The notes below the pieces were generated by a model that was not told the DNA's origin, did no database searches, and worked only from the letters and a program-made list of their open reading frames with translations. A DNA stretch of 64,000 nucleotides, taken from NCBI GenBank assembly GCA_937139155.1, contig CAKZPI010000017.1:21441-85440 (forward strand), given 5' to 3'. The position numbers and the translations under genes were made by a program. Each line of letters begins with the position of its first letter. Within the stretch, counting starts at the first letter, position 1. The DNA is from an uncultured Flavobacteriales bacterium (GTDB lineage Bacteria > Bacteroidota > Bacteroidia > Flavobacteriales > JBLHRE01). Positions 44,425-55,400 of this stretch are shown here, one piece after another.

Positions 44425-45174
44425 CTATTTGCTGGTAAGGCTTGCTTTTAGATATTCACGATTCATGCGAGCGATGTTTTCAAGGCTAATTCCTTTCGGA
44501 CATTCTACTTCGCAGGCTCCGGTATTGGTGCAATTTCCAAACCCTTCTTCGTCCATTTGAGACACCATGTTCATCACCCTTTCTTTTGCCTCTGGTTGAC
44601 CTTGAGGGAGAAGGCTGAACTGTGAAACTTTGGCAGAAACGAAAAGCATGGCTGAAGCATTTTTACAAGAGGCCACACAAGCTCCACAGCCAATGCAAGT
44701 TGCAGCATCAAAGGCGGCATCTGCATTTTCTTTCCTTACGGGAGTTGCGTTTGCATCAATCGTGTTTCCACTTGTATTTACAGAAACATACCCACCTGAC
44801 TGAATGATACGGTCAAAAGCGGAACGGTCTACCATTAAATCTTTTACTACTGGAAAAGCCTTGGCCCTAAAAGGTTCAATATAAATGGTGTCTCCGTCTT
44901 TAAAGGATCGCATGTGAAGTTGGCAGGTGGTAATGCCTCTTCCCGGTCCATGGGGCTCGCCGTTGATGTGCAAACTACAGGCTCCGCAGATGCCCTCTCT
45001 ACAATCATGGTCGAAAACCACAGGTTCATCTCCCTTGGAAATCAATTGTTCATTCAGAACATCCAACATTTCAAGGAAAGACATATCAGGACTTACCTCG
45101 TCAATTTGGTAATCAACCATTTTGCCCGAGGCATTAGGTCCTTTTTGTCTCCAAATTTTTAGGTTTAATTTCAT
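44425..45174 (-). CDS. sdhB: Succinate dehydrogenase iron-sulfur subunit
   Basis: A 249-residue SdhB/FrdB that passes electrons from SdhA to menaquinone. The [2Fe-2S] ligands are C58, C63, C66 and C84. The [4Fe-4S] motif [13 protein letters not shown] and the [3Fe-4S] motif [14 protein letters not shown] follow. It is the last gene of sdhCAB, 28 nt after sdhA, and faces the cytoplasm on the inner membrane. Its clusters would be built by the Suf system encoded near the right end of this window. A terminator follows. Confidence 0.96.
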   Translation of the reverse strand: MKLNLKIWRQKGPNASGKMVDYQIDEVSPDMSFLEMLDVLNEQLISKGDEPVVFDHDCREGICGACSLHINGEPHGPGRGITTCQLHMRSFKDGDTIYIEPFRAKAFPVVKDLMVDRSAFDRIIQSGGYVSVNTSGNTIDANATPVRKENADAAFDAATCIGCGACVASCKNASAMLFVSAKVSQFSLLPQGQPEAKERVMNMVSQMDEEGFGNCTNTGACEVECPKGISLENIARMNREYLKASLTSK

Positions 45175-45202
45175 CGTCTTATGCTTTATTCGCGGTACAA
45201 GA

Positions 45203-47203
45203 TTACTTGTATGAACGCGTTTTCAGTTCAACATTTTCGAATTTAAGCTCTTCTTTCACCAATTCGGATTCAGATGGCTTTTCATTGTAGGCCCAAGCCG
45301 AAACAAAGGTGAAGTTCTCGTCGTCACGCATGGCCTCCCCTTCTTCGGTCTTGCTTTCTTCACGGAAATGACCTCCACAGCTCTCTTTCCGCTCCAAAGC
45401 GTCTTTACACATAAGCTCACCCAATTCAAAGAAATCAGCCACTCTACAAGCCTTTTCAAGCTCTGGGTTCATTTCATTGGCAGAACCAGGAACTTTAACT
45501 TCTTTCCAAAATTCTTCGCGCAAAGCAGCAATTTCGGAAATGGCCTCTTTTAAGCCTTTCTCATTCCTAGCCATTCCACATTTATTCCACATAATCAAGC
45601 CAAGCTGCTTGTGGAAATGGTCTACAGACTTGGTTCCTTTATTCCCTACTAGTTTTTTAATTCGGTCTTGAACCTCTTTTTCCGCCTGATCAAACTCTTT
45701 TGAATCGGTTGGAATTTTCCCGGTTCGGATGTCTCCAGAAAGGTAATCTCCAATGGTATAAGGTAGTACGAAGTATCCATCCGCCAGTCCTTGCATTAGA
45801 GCGGATGCTCCAAGGCGGTTTGCTCCGTGATCAGAGAAATTAGCTTCTCCAGCGGCATAAAGCCCAGGCACATTGGTCATTAGGTTATAATCAACCCAAA
45901 GCCCACCCATGGTGTAGTGAACCGCGGGGTAAATCATCATTGGGGTTTCATAGGGGTTGTCATCGGTAATCTTCTCGTACATCTGGAAAAGGTTACCATA
46001 CTTAGAAGCAACCACTTCTTTACCCAACTTGATCACCAATTCTTTATCGTTCTCGTTCAAGCCTTTCATATGGGCCTGTTCTTTTCCATAACGCTCAATG
46101 GCGGATGCAAAGTCAAGGTAAACGGCTTGCCCTGTTTTATTAACTCCAAATCCGGCATCACACCTTTCTTTGGCAGCTCTTGAGGCAACATCACGCGGAA
46201 CCAGGTTTCCAAAGGCTGGATACCTACGCTCTAAGTAATAGTCTCTTTCTTCCTCTGCCAATTGAGTGGGCTTAAGTTTCCCGGCACGAATGGCTTCGGC
46301 GTCTTCTTTCTTTTTGGGAACCCAGATTCTTCCGTCATTTCTTAAAGACTCAGACATAAGGGTTAGCTTACTTTGGTAGTCTCCAGAAACAGGAATACAA
46401 GTAGGGTGAATTTGGGTAAAACAAGGATTGGCCATAAGGGCTCCCCGTTTATGAGCCTTCCAGGCAGCGGATACATTAGACCCCATGGCATTGGTTGAAA
46501 GGAAGAAAACGTTTCCATATCCTCCTGAAGCCAAAACCACCGCATGTGCAGAATGCCTTTCCACCTCACCGGTTACAAGGTTACGTGCAATAATCCCCCT
46601 GGCTTTGCCATCCACAATTACCACGTCCATCATTTCATGACGGTTGTACATTTTCACCTTACCCTTGGCAATTTGCCTAGACAGGGCTGAATAAGCACCT
46701 AATAATAACTGCTGTCCGGTTTGTCCTTTCGCGTAAAAGGTTCGGCTTACCTGTACCCCACCGAAGGAGCGGTTATCAAGCAAACCTCCATATTCACGAG
46801 CAAAGGGAACCCCTTGAGCAACGCATTGATCAATGATGTTTGCAGAAACTTCCGCCAAACGATATACATTGGCTTCACGAGCTCTATAATCACCTCCTTT
46901 AATGGTATCGTAAAAAAGTCGATAGGTTGAATCCCCGTCGTTCTGGTAATTTTTGGCCGCGTTAATCCCTCCCTGAGCCGCAATGGAATGGGCTCTTCTG
47001 GGCGAATCCTGGAAGCAAAAGGCGGATACATTATAACCCATTTCAGCCAAACTTGCTGCAGCAGAGGCCCCTGCAAGTCCGGTTCCTACAACAATCACGT
47101 CAATTTGGCGCTTGTTGGCAGGAGAAACTAAGTTAACGTTGTTTTTATGGTAGGTCCATTTATCCTTTAAGGGACCTTCTGGTATTTTGGAATCCAATTT
47201 CAT
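45203..47203 (-). CDS. sdhA: Succinate dehydrogenase flavoprotein subunit
   Basis: A 666-residue SdhA/FrdA that oxidises succinate to fumarate. The FAD-binding motif is [15 protein letters not shown] at residues 38-52, and H72 in [11 protein letters not shown] is the covalent FAD site. The length fits the larger type-B family typical of Bacteroidota and Epsilonproteobacteria. It lies 18 nt downstream of sdhC in the sdhCAB operon. Direction of the reaction in vivo (succinate oxidation or fumarate reduction) cannot be told from sequence; an aerobic organism would use it for oxidation. Confidence 0.97.
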   Translation of the reverse strand: MKLDSKIPEGPLKDKWTYHKNNVNLVSPANKRQIDVIVVGTGLAGASAAASLAEMGYNVSAFCFQDSPRRAHSIAAQGGINAAKNYQNDGDSTYRLFYDTIKGGDYRAREANVYRLAEVSANIIDQCVAQGVPFAREYGGLLDNRSFGGVQVSRTFYAKGQTGQQLLLGAYSALSRQIAKGKVKMYNRHEMMDVVIVDGKARGIIARNLVTGEVERHSAHAVVLASGGYGNVFFLSTNAMGSNVSAAWKAHKRGALMANPCFTQIHPTCIPVSGDYQSKLTLMSESLRNDGRIWVPKKKEDAEAIRAGKLKPTQLAEEERDYYLERRYPAFGNLVPRDVASRAAKERCDAGFGVNKTGQAVYLDFASAIERYGKEQAHMKGLNENDKELVIKLGKEVVASKYGNLFQMYEKITDDNPYETPMMIYPAVHYTMGGLWVDYNLMTNVPGLYAAGEANFSDHGANRLGASALMQGLADGYFVLPYTIGDYLSGDIRTGKIPTDSKEFDQAEKEVQDRIKKLVGNKGTKSVDHFHKQLGLIMWNKCGMARNEKGLKEAISEIAALREEFWKEVKVPGSANEMNPELEKACRVADFFELGELMCKDALERKESCGGHFREESKTEEGEAMRDDENFTFVSAWAYNEKPSESELVKEELKFENVELKTRSYK

Positions 47204-47221
47204 GAATCTTGTTTTTTCAGA

Positions 47222-47923
47222 TTAAAGGATGAAATGAATGTAGATCGGAATCAAGGCGAAAAGCGCCGGAATAATGATTCCGAACAATTTACCTACCGTC
47301 ATTACGATGGGCATGTATTTTGGATGATTCCAACCCATTGAACGAAAGGCCGATTGAAAGCCATGAACAAGGTGGAAGCCCAATACAATCATGGAAATCA
47401 CATATACTATGGTCATTCCTAATCCTGCGCTCGCATCTTGAAAGGAGGCAATGGTAAGTGTGTAAAGGTCTTTGACCTCCTCCCCATCAATCATGTAGGT
47501 ATCAATTGGCCCCCAGTGCATTTTCGCCCAAAAGGCATTTAGGTGGAGAACAATGAAAACCAAAATTACGGTTCCCAAAAAGCCCATGAACCTAGAGTTC
47601 CAGGCTGAGTTTGCTCCTGGCTTATTGTAGGCATATTTCTGAGGTCTCGCCTTTCGATTCCGAATGGTCAAGACAATGCCATCAACCACGTGAAGGAGAA
47701 TGGAAATGTAAGTTAGGTAAGAGAGAATCTTGACCACCGGATTGGTAGTCATAAACTTTGCATAGAGGTTGAACTGGTCTTTGGCCCCATCCTCAAGAGG
47801 AAGTAAGAGCTGTAGGTTTCCAGCCAAATGACCAACCAAGAACAAGCATAAGAATAAACCTGTTAGCGCCATCCAGTACTTTCTGGCCAGCGATGAATTA
47901 AAGAGTCCGGCAACTTGCGACAT
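47222..47923 (-). CDS. sdhC: Succinate dehydrogenase cytochrome b subunit (type B)
   Basis: A 233-residue five-helix membrane anchor for succinate dehydrogenase. One large subunit instead of separate SdhC and SdhD marks it as type B, where two hemes b are bound by His residues (VGHLAGNL, LHVVDGI, LHLNAFW, HLVHGFQSA). It passes electrons to menaquinone. It is the first gene of sdhCAB, with an exact -7 box 35 nt upstream. It is divergent from the aminopeptidase P gene, 247 nt apart. Confidence 0.95.
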   Translation of the reverse strand: MSQVAGLFNSSLARKYWMALTGLFLCLFLVGHLAGNLQLLLPLEDGAKDQFNLYAKFMTTNPVVKILSYLTYISILLHVVDGIVLTIRNRKARPQKYAYNKPGANSAWNSRFMGFLGTVILVFIVLHLNAFWAKMHWGPIDTYMIDGEEVKDLYTLTIASFQDASAGLGMTIVYVISMIVLGFHLVHGFQSAFRSMGWNHPKYMPIVMTVGKLFGIIIPALFALIPIYIHFIL

Positions 47924-47958
47924 GATGCATGTATTTCAATGAAATTTTTTCGTGAGGG

Positions 47959-47990
47959 CAAATGTACTACCCCAAAGGTTTTCTGACAAT
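47959..47990 (-). promoter_or_regulatory. sdhCAB promoter (ATTG-N20-TACATTTG)
   Basis: The minus strand has an exact -7 box TACATTTG (47959-47966) with ATTG (47987-47990) 20 bp upstream, close to the TTTG -33 box. It predicts a leader of about 30 nt before sdhC. Confidence 0.55.
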
Positions 47991-48170
47991 TTGAAAACTA
48001 ATATAGAACGATTCCACATTAGCCCCTTTAATTCATGTAGATACACCGGTTTTTACCTTGGAGACTTCTGGTTTACCACAGGGTTGATTCTGGAAATAAT
48101 CGGTGATAATTCGGCATTGCGCCAAAGTCTTTATTAATTTGCGGGCAAGTGAAAAATTCAAAAATTTTCT

Positions 48171-49460
48171 ATGAAATACCCTAGCATTCCCTCTGATCTT
48201 TTTATTTCCAACCGGGCCAAGTTTATGAAGGCCATGAAGCCAAATAGCGTGGCTGTTGTGGTTGCCAATGATGAAATGCCTCGTACAGGTGATGCCAATT
48301 ACTCCTTCCGTCAGCATTCTGATATGCTTTGGCTAACCGGAATAGACCAGGAAGAAACGGCCGTAATTCTCTGCCCAGATCATCCTGACCCCTCAAGAAG
48401 GGAAATGCTTTTTCTACGGAAAACAAACGCCCATATTGCCGTTTGGGAAGGACATAAATACACGAAGGAAGAAGGAAGAGCTGCAAGCGGAATCCAAACC
48501 GTATTTTGGATGGATGAGTTTGAAGACGTGCTTCACAACACCCTCCTTTTCCAAAATAGTATCTACGTGAACCTCAATGAAAATGACCGGTTCAAAACCA
48601 AGGTTCACTACGCAAATTATCGAATGGCCCTTAAGCTTAGAAAGAAGTATCCCGGACATTCCTTTGAACGTACCGGTCCGATAATGATGCGCCTAAGGTC
48701 TGTTAAAGCCCAGACAGAGATTGACTTGATGCGTGAGGCTTGTAGAATTACTGAGCTTGCCTTTCGGCGGATTCTTAAATTCATCAAGCCGGGTGTTTAT
48801 GAATATGAAATCGAGGCTGAAATCATTCATGAATTCCTTCGGAATCGAGCTACTGGTTTCGCCTATTCTCCGATCATTGCCTCAGGTAAAAACGCCTGTG
48901 TTCTCCATTATGTAGAAAATAAGAACCAATGCCAAGATGGAGATATGTTGTTGATGGATTTCGGAGCAGAATACGCCAATTACGCAGCCGACCTTTCTAG
49001 AACGGTTCCTGTGAACGGCAAATTCACGGATCGTCAAAGGGAAGTCTACAATGCCGTGCTTCATGTAATGAAAGAGTCTACCAAAATGCTGGTTCCTGGG
49101 AATAACCTCAACGATTACCACCGGATTGTAGGTAATTTGATGGAGGTTGAATTGATTAAGCTTGGCCTATTAAATGAGGCAGAAGTGAAGGCTCAAGACC
49201 CCAATAACCCGCTTTACAAGAAGTACTTCATGCACGGTACTTCCCATTATATTGGGCTTGATGTTCACGATATCGGAAGCCGCACCGAACCTTTCGAGGA
49301 AGGTATGGTTTTCACCTGTGAACCCGGTATTTACATCCCAGATGAAAACATCGGAGTACGAATTGAAAATGACATTGTTATCACCGGTGAAGGTCCTGTT
49401 GACCTTATGGGAAGTATTCCAAGGGAAGCCGAGGAAATTGAAGAGCTAATGCGTGGATAA
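48171..49460 (+). CDS. pepP: Xaa-Pro aminopeptidase (aminopeptidase P)
   Basis: A 429-residue M24 metallopeptidase that removes an N-terminal residue before proline. Metal ligands of the pita-bread fold are in LLMDFGAEYANYAADLSRT (two Asp), HGTSHYIGLDVHD (His), TCEPGIYIP (Glu) and RIENDIVIT (Glu). The N-terminal domain (about 1-170) is of the AMP type. The length is normal. No signal peptide is seen. The next gene starts at GTG 49453 and overlaps by 8 nt. Confidence 0.92.
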   Translation: MKYPSIPSDLFISNRAKFMKAMKPNSVAVVVANDEMPRTGDANYSFRQHSDMLWLTGIDQEETAVILCPDHPDPSRREMLFLRKTNAHIAVWEGHKYTKEEGRAASGIQTVFWMDEFEDVLHNTLLFQNSIYVNLNENDRFKTKVHYANYRMALKLRKKYPGHSFERTGPIMMRLRSVKAQTEIDLMREACRITELAFRRILKFIKPGVYEYEIEAEIIHEFLRNRATGFAYSPIIASGKNACVLHYVENKNQCQDGDMLLMDFGAEYANYAADLSRTVPVNGKFTDRQREVYNAVLHVMKESTKMLVPGNNLNDYHRIVGNLMEVELIKLGLLNEAEVKAQDPNNPLYKKYFMHGTSHYIGLDVHDIGSRTEPFEEGMVFTCEPGIYIPDENIGVRIENDIVITGEGPVDLMGSIPREAEEIEELMRG

Positions 49461-50250
49461 ATCCTTAATTTACGAAGGAAAGAAGATAAACTACCATGTA
49501 GTGGGTGAGGGACCAGTTCTTTTGCTCCTACATGGTTTTTTAGAATCTATGGGTATGTGGACGGCCTTCCTTCCAAGCCTTTCCAAATCCCACACTTGCA
49601 TTTCCATTGATCTACCTGGTTTTGGGGGGTCAGATCCGCTTCCGCGGGAAGCTTTAATGGAGGACTTTGCAAAGGCAGTTTTTCAAGTTGTAGACGCAGA
49701 AGGGATTGAGAAATTCAGTCTATTGGGCCATTCTATGGGAGGGTATATTGGCTTGGAGATTTTGCGCTTAAGGCCAGAATCCATAGACCGGCTCATCCTA
49801 TTTCACTCAAGTCCTTTTAACGATTCCAAAGAACGAGCCAATACCCGAAAAAAGGCTTTACGTTTAATTGAGAAAAAACCAGAGCTCTATATTCAACAAG
49901 CCATTCAATCAATGTTTAAGCCTGAGGCCAAGGAAAGGTTCAAGAAGGAAATCCTGGAAATGATTCAGGAGGCTAAACGCCTTTCCGTACAGGGAATTGC
50001 TTCCGGCTTACACGCCATGCTGAATAGAGAAAATAGATTGGGTGAGCTTGAAAAAATCGATGAAAGGGGGTTGATCATTTATGGGACTTTAGACCCAATC
50101 ATTGATACCCAAATGATCATCTCCTTCTATTTGTATACAGATTTAGACATTCATTTAAGACCCCTATATGGTGTAGGGCATATGGGCCATATTGAGAACC
50201 CAGAGGAAGCATTGAAAGCAATTTGCGAGGGACTGGCTATTTCCGCATGA
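49453..50250 (+). CDS. Alpha/beta hydrolase
   Basis: A 265-residue alpha/beta-hydrolase fold enzyme. The nucleophile is S94 in LGHSMGG, HGF at residues 27-29 forms the oxyanion region, DPIID is the likely acid position, and H243 or H246 (GHMGH) completes the triad. The GTG at 49453 is the only start that keeps the conserved N-terminus and overlaps pepP by 8 nt, so it is probably coupled to it. Substrate is unknown. The 3' end overlaps the convergent T9SS gene by 14 nt. Confidence 0.85.
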   Translation: MDKSLIYEGKKINYHVVGEGPVLLLLHGFLESMGMWTAFLPSLSKSHTCISIDLPGFGGSDPLPREALMEDFAKAVFQVVDAEGIEKFSLLGHSMGGYIGLEILRLRPESIDRLILFHSSPFNDSKERANTRKKALRLIEKKPELYIQQAIQSMFKPEAKERFKKEILEMIQEAKRLSVQGIASGLHAMLNRENRLGELEKIDERGLIIYGTLDPIIDTQMIISFYLYTDLDIHLRPLYGVGHMGHIENPEEALKAICEGLAISA

Positions 50251-50908
50251 TTCGGTAAGCGCCTCGAGTCTGATCTTTTGAGCGAAGAATTTCTAAGTGA
50301 TAATAACCTTTCGGAAGGTCGGTAATGCTGAACTGTTTCTCCGTTCCCTGCTTAATCACCTGACCATTCATATTATAGAGGGTCCAAGAAATAGACTCCT
50401 CCGTGCCAATATTAATTCGATCTGAACTAGGGTTGGGGAAAATATTCACCTCAAAATCAAGCTCGTTAATTCCAATGGCTTGGATGTCAGAAACAATAAC
50501 ATCTTCGTTGTAAAACTCAATATTTCCTGGAGAAGAGATAATGGTAGTAGGCCATACAATGGTCACATTATCACCAGCTACAAAAGCCGGACGATCAACC
50601 GTATCTTCAAAGGCAAAGTACATTGAATCTCCTGGAAGCCAATTGGCCACGGGACCCGAACTTGCTACAATCTCATATTCACTTGGAAAGTCAACCGTGT
50701 CAACGGCGTAACGAATCAAAACCTCTTGGTTGATGGTGTCAGGCCCCATATTAACCAAGTAGAATGAAACATCTAATTTTTGACCAAAAGTCACAGAATC
50801 CGGAATGCCGATTACCCCTTTACTACCAAAAGCCAAGTTAACCTGCTGCCCGAAGGCTAAACCTAAACTTAGAATTGCGATTAGTAATGTGGTGTAAAAT
50901 TTCTTCAC
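50237..50908 (-). CDS. Secreted protein with T9SS C-terminal sorting domain
   Basis: A 223-residue protein with a signal peptide (residues 1-20, LAFGQ), one beta-sandwich domain of about 110 residues (VNLAFGSKGVIGIPDSVTF, VNMGPDTINQEVLIRYAV), which reads like an Ig/CARDB-type fold, and a type IX sorting domain (FEVNIFPNPSSDRINIGTEE ... GYYHLEILRSKD). No enzyme motif. It would be secreted to the cell surface. It is divergent from the next gene by 90 nt, with overlapping promoter elements, and convergent with the alpha/beta hydrolase. Confidence 0.75.
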   Translation of the reverse strand: MKKFYTTLLIAILSLGLAFGQQVNLAFGSKGVIGIPDSVTFGQKLDVSFYLVNMGPDTINQEVLIRYAVDTVDFPSEYEIVASSGPVANWLPGDSMYFAFEDTVDRPAFVAGDNVTIVWPTTIISSPGNIEFYNEDVIVSDIQAIGINELDFEVNIFPNPSSDRINIGTEESISWTLYNMNGQVIKQGTEKQFSITDLPKGYYHLEILRSKDQTRGAYRIMRK

Positions 50909-50926
50909 GGCTTTAATTTCTTTTCT

Positions 50927-50934
50927 CGAAAGTA
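50927..50934 (-). promoter_or_regulatory. -7-like promoter element (TACTTTCG)
   Basis: The minus-strand TACTTTCG is one base from TAnnTTTG and lies 18 nt before the ATG at 50908. A TTTG at 50959-50962 is 24 bp upstream, slightly far. Confidence 0.35.
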
Positions 50935-50943
50935 CGTAGATGA

Positions 50944-50975
50944 TTTGTAAATATAAACCAAAGGACGTACATTTC
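50944..50975 (+). promoter_or_regulatory. Promoter (TTTG-N20-TACATTTC)
   Basis: TTTG (50944-50947) is 20 bp from TACATTTC (50968-50975), one base from the -7 consensus. The ATG is at 50999. The site lies among TACGTA motifs shared with the divergent promoter. Confidence 0.5.
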
Positions 50976-50998
50976 TTACGTATTCAACAAATAGTTAA

Positions 50999-52462
50999 AT
51001 GCTGTACAAATTTATACAAAAGCTTAATAAAGAGGAAGTAAGACACTATAAACTTTGGTCAAGCCGCAGCCATGCTAAGGGAGAGCGCAAAGATTTGGTG
51101 CTTTTTGAGCGGATTCGCAAGGGTGAAAACGAAGATGAAGTGGAAAATCACCTCTCAAAAATCTGGTATGAGGGCAAAAAAAATGCGCTTTACCGATTAA
51201 AAAACAGGGTTCAACAAGACATAAATCAAAGTTTATGGCATTTAGAGCAGACCCAAGACCCTGAACTTCAAATTTGGCAATGGGTTGGAGTGGCCAGACA
51301 TTGGTCTCAAAACCGAGAATATTCCCTGGCCGCTAAATCTTTGCAAAAAGCAAAACTTCTGGCGGAAAAGCACGAGCTCCTTGACTCCCTTCAATTGGTT
51401 TATGATGAATTGATCAAAACCTCACATCATGTAATGGATATTGACGTTGAAGAAATTGTTCGTGAGCGAAGGGAGTCTGCCAAAAAACTCAGGCTCTTGC
51501 GAGAGATGGACGATCTTCTGGCTCTAGTTTCTCAGCGCCTGAAAACCGCCCAAAGCTTTAGTACAGACAGCAAAGACCTCTACGACCAGCTTGATGAACT
51601 GGTTCAGAAATACCAAGGCATTCCCGACCTAGAAAACTCAAGGTCTTTTAGAACGCGAATGTTCAAAGCGGTTTCTAGAAGCCTCCTTCAGCAACATGCT
51701 TATGATGAGCTTTATACCTTCACCGAATCCTTTTTAAAAGAATTCAAGTCTAAAGATTGGTTTAAAGAGGGAAGGCATCAAGAGACCCAGATGCAAATGC
51801 TAACCTTTCTAGCCAATTCCGCCTTCCGCTTAAAGCGCTATGAAAAGTCATTGCAATGGGCCGATCAGCTTAAAAAGGTGTTTGAAAAATCTCCTGAACA
51901 ACAAAGAGAGTACAAGTTTTACTATTACAATATCCGGGTTATAAACCTGAGCGTTAAAGACAAAGAAAAGGCTCTAGCAGAACTTGAGATTGCCGAAAAA
52001 GACCCAGTAGTTCAACAAGTAAATCACCTTGCCGTTTTCATTTATCTGAATCGCTTCCAACTCTTGTTTCAATTGGATGAATTCAAACCGGCCCTCAAGG
52101 CCATGCAACAATTGGTGTTAAACGACTCTTACCCACAATTGCCCTCCAGCTATCGGCTGAGAATTGCTCTTGGGGAAATCATTGCTAGAATTGAGCTTGA
52201 AGAATGGGAAACCATAGAATATAGACTTCCTCAAATAGAGCGAGACTTTGAAGAATCACTGAAAAGCAAAGAGTTTCTTAGGGAGCGGAAAGCCTTAAAC
52301 CTATTCAAGGCCATTGCCAAGAAAGGAAGCTTTCATCCTCAACTTTCAGAAAACGCCAAAGGCCTTGAGTCAATGATTCAGGATGAAAAAGCAGAAGATA
52401 TTGATGTTATTTTCTTGAACCCTTGGTTGAGGTCTAAGTTTGAATTAAGGACGGAAGATTAA
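50999..52462 (+). CDS. Helical repeat protein of unknown function
   Basis: A 487-residue cytoplasmic protein without signal peptide or membrane segment. It is highly charged and all-helical (YKFIQKLNKEEVRHYKLWSS at the start, and regular helices with REYSLAAKSLQKAKLLAEK and YEKSLQWADQLKKVFEK), similar to TPR-like solenoids. I do not recognise a family. It sits between two T9SS genes, divergent from one and convergent with the other, whose 3' ends overlap by 18 nt. It could be a scaffold protein, but nothing proves it. Confidence 0.55.
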   Translation: MLYKFIQKLNKEEVRHYKLWSSRSHAKGERKDLVLFERIRKGENEDEVENHLSKIWYEGKKNALYRLKNRVQQDINQSLWHLEQTQDPELQIWQWVGVARHWSQNREYSLAAKSLQKAKLLAEKHELLDSLQLVYDELIKTSHHVMDIDVEEIVRERRESAKKLRLLREMDDLLALVSQRLKTAQSFSTDSKDLYDQLDELVQKYQGIPDLENSRSFRTRMFKAVSRSLLQQHAYDELYTFTESFLKEFKSKDWFKEGRHQETQMQMLTFLANSAFRLKRYEKSLQWADQLKKVFEKSPEQQREYKFYYYNIRVINLSVKDKEKALAELEIAEKDPVVQQVNHLAVFIYLNRFQLLFQLDEFKPALKAMQQLVLNDSYPQLPSSYRLRIALGEIIARIELEEWETIEYRLPQIERDFEESLKSKEFLRERKALNLFKAIAKKGSFHPQLSENAKGLESMIQDEKAEDIDVIFLNPWLRSKFELRTED

Positions 52463-55400
52463 TTTCTCAACTTGGGTGTATCCGGTTTCAAGATCTTGAA
52501 TTTGCAAGAAATAGAAGCCAGTTTCAAGTCCTGTACCTGAAATTTCAAAACTAGAGATTCCACTGGGGTATCCGCCTAGGCCCTCTTTGACTACCCTACC
52601 AAATGCGTCGATCATCCTCCAAGAAATCTCAGATGGGTATTGAAGACTAAGCTCTACCCTAAATTGGTCTGAACTTGGATTTGGGTAAACCCGACTAAGG
52701 TCAAAGGAAACCTCCTCAATCCCAATTTCTCTAGAAGTTTCTACACCCGGCTGACAATAAGCTCTGCTTAATCCTAGACTCAAGTCTTCAATGGTTAGGC
52801 ATACCTCAAAGGTATCTGCATGGGTATAAGTATGGGCTGTATTATACAGGTTTGAATACGTACCATCGCCAAAATCCCAGGTGTATTTCAATTGAGAGGT
52901 ATGGGTATTAGGAAAGCCGAGTCGAACGGATTCATTGGTAAACAAAATGGTGAAATTGCCAACATTCTTATAGGAAAACTGGGGCACCTCCTTAAAGTAA
53001 AGGGTATCAGCATAAACAGAAATGCAAAGACTGTCAACACAATAAGCCCCAGCTAAGGTTGTGTCCTCAACTTTTAGGCATACATCAAACCACCCTGTAC
53101 TAGAAAAGGTGTGCGATTCATGAGCCGAGCCTAGATAAGAAACTCCGTCACCAAAATCCCAAGTATAAATTGCATTGGGTGAACCGTAATACGCCGCTTG
53201 AAACTCATAGCTCATCATTTCCCCTTGGCTTGAATCTGGCCATAGGATAAAATCTGCATCGCAAATACCGATGGATCGAACTTGGATTAAACTAGAGTCT
53301 ACCGATTGACAACCGGTACTATCTTCTACCTCAAGCTTAACCCAATACCAACCTCCCTTGGCATAGGTGTGGATCTGCGTTGCACCAGTATCTAAGTTTC
53401 CATCTCCAAAATTCCAAACAAAACGTTCTCCTCCCGAACCAAGAGACGGGCTGGCGTCAAAGAAAATTTCCTGAGGGGTTTGGGCATAAATGGAATGAGT
53501 GAAAATGGCCTGGCAGGGGGTGGGAATGAATACATTCTTTCTCAGCGTATCCGTACATCCATATAGGGTGTCTTTCAAAACAACCTCAACCGTATAAAGC
53601 CCAGGGTTTTGATATTGGTGCTGAGGATGAGGAAGGAATGCGGCTCCTCCATCTCCAAAATCCCATTCAAACTGACTTACCAAGGATTGTCCCGTGCTCA
53701 GGTTTTGAAATTGAAAAAGGCCGTTGCCTAAGTATTGGAAGCTAAAATCGAGGGAACATTCTGCCTGATACTCTAGGGTGTCTAAAACTAAGCTTTGACA
53801 GCCGGTAGAGTCTGTGATTAAAAGTGAGATGGGATATTGGCCCGGGCCCGGGAATATTACATTAGAAACTTGTTGTGTGTTTGCTGTGGCGGGGGTTGCC
53901 GGACCCAAATTCCAGCTGTATTGGAATCCCCCGGCACCTTCTGCCTGTGCATTTAAATTGGCTGAATACGGTTGAGAACCATGGCTAGAATTGACCCTAC
54001 CTTGACAGGGAATGTTCGGAACCACTATGGAATCACAAAATGTATACTGACAGCCCTGATTGGTTTGTACATTAAGACATACTGGATAAACGCCCCCTTT
54101 AAGGTATTGATGGTTTGGAGGATAAAGACCTGAAAATTGAACCCCGTCCCCAAAATCCCAGTCTGCTTGAACAATGCTGCCACTTCCTCCTGAATACACC
54201 GAAAACTTGTACAAGCCTCCCCCTTGATCTAGCGGCCTAAACAATGCATAACAAGAAGAATTGGGGGCCAAGACATGGGTTTTAACCAAGGCCGTATCGC
54301 ATTGTATGTCAGGATAGGAATAAGAAAGACGGATGTCATAAACACCGGGGCCCGAAAAAGAATGCACTATGCTATCCCCGATTCCAGTATTGCCGTCCCC
54401 AAAATCCCATAGGTATTGACCTGGATTTCCTGGGTTCACTGATTTATTCAAAACCAATACCCGATTGTTTGACATGGGCAGAAGGTCGAAATCAACGTGG
54501 CAGGAAACAGGATAGTTAATTACCAAGGTGTCACAGAATGTTGATGAGCAGGAAAGACTATCGGTAAGAGTTAAGCAAACCGGGTAAGCACCTGGACCAG
54601 GAAAAGTGAATACCGGGTTTTCCTGATACGAAAAACTTCCATTGCCAAAGCTCCATTGGAAGGTGGCACTTCCGTTGGAAGTAGATTGATTCCAAAATCT
54701 AAATTTCTTCCACGAAAGTGATTGGGATGAAAAGCCTGCTGAGCAGTTTGGAAAGGACACGTTTACCGAATCACAAAAGCTAGCTGTACAAATGCCAGCT
54801 GAGTCTACCATATTCAGGCAAACCAAAAAGGAGCCTTCCGATGCATATCTATGTGATGAATTGAGGCCTGATCCCGTGGATCCATCCCCATAATCCCAGG
54901 TAAAACTTAAGGGATAATTGGCCGAATGAAGCCCTTGAGCAGAAAAACTAATAAGGTCAAAATTTGCAGAACTCGTAAAGGAGACCTGGCAATTGATGTT
55001 CGACATTACTTCTACCGAATCGCAGAAGTTACCTATGCAGCCATCCGGAAACACAGTGGTCAGGCAAACCTCATACTTCCCCCCGGAGGGAAAGGAAACC
55101 CCTTGGGGGTCCGCAAGACTTGAATCTCCTTGTCCTGGCCCGAAAGACCAATAATAATTGGTTCCTAAAGGGAGGGCAGGACTTAGGTTAAAATCTACTT
55201 CTAGCGGGGCATTGGAAGTATATGAAAAATCAATAGGGCAAAAGGCTGTGTCAAGGGAAAGGGTATCACAGAATCCCACCTGACACCCACCTGACTCAAA
55301 AACGGTCAGGCAAACTTCGTAATCGCCCGGCCCCGGGAAAAGATGTTGAGGATTTGGATCATTAGAGGTGGCCCCATCCCCAAAATCCCAATAAAAACTA

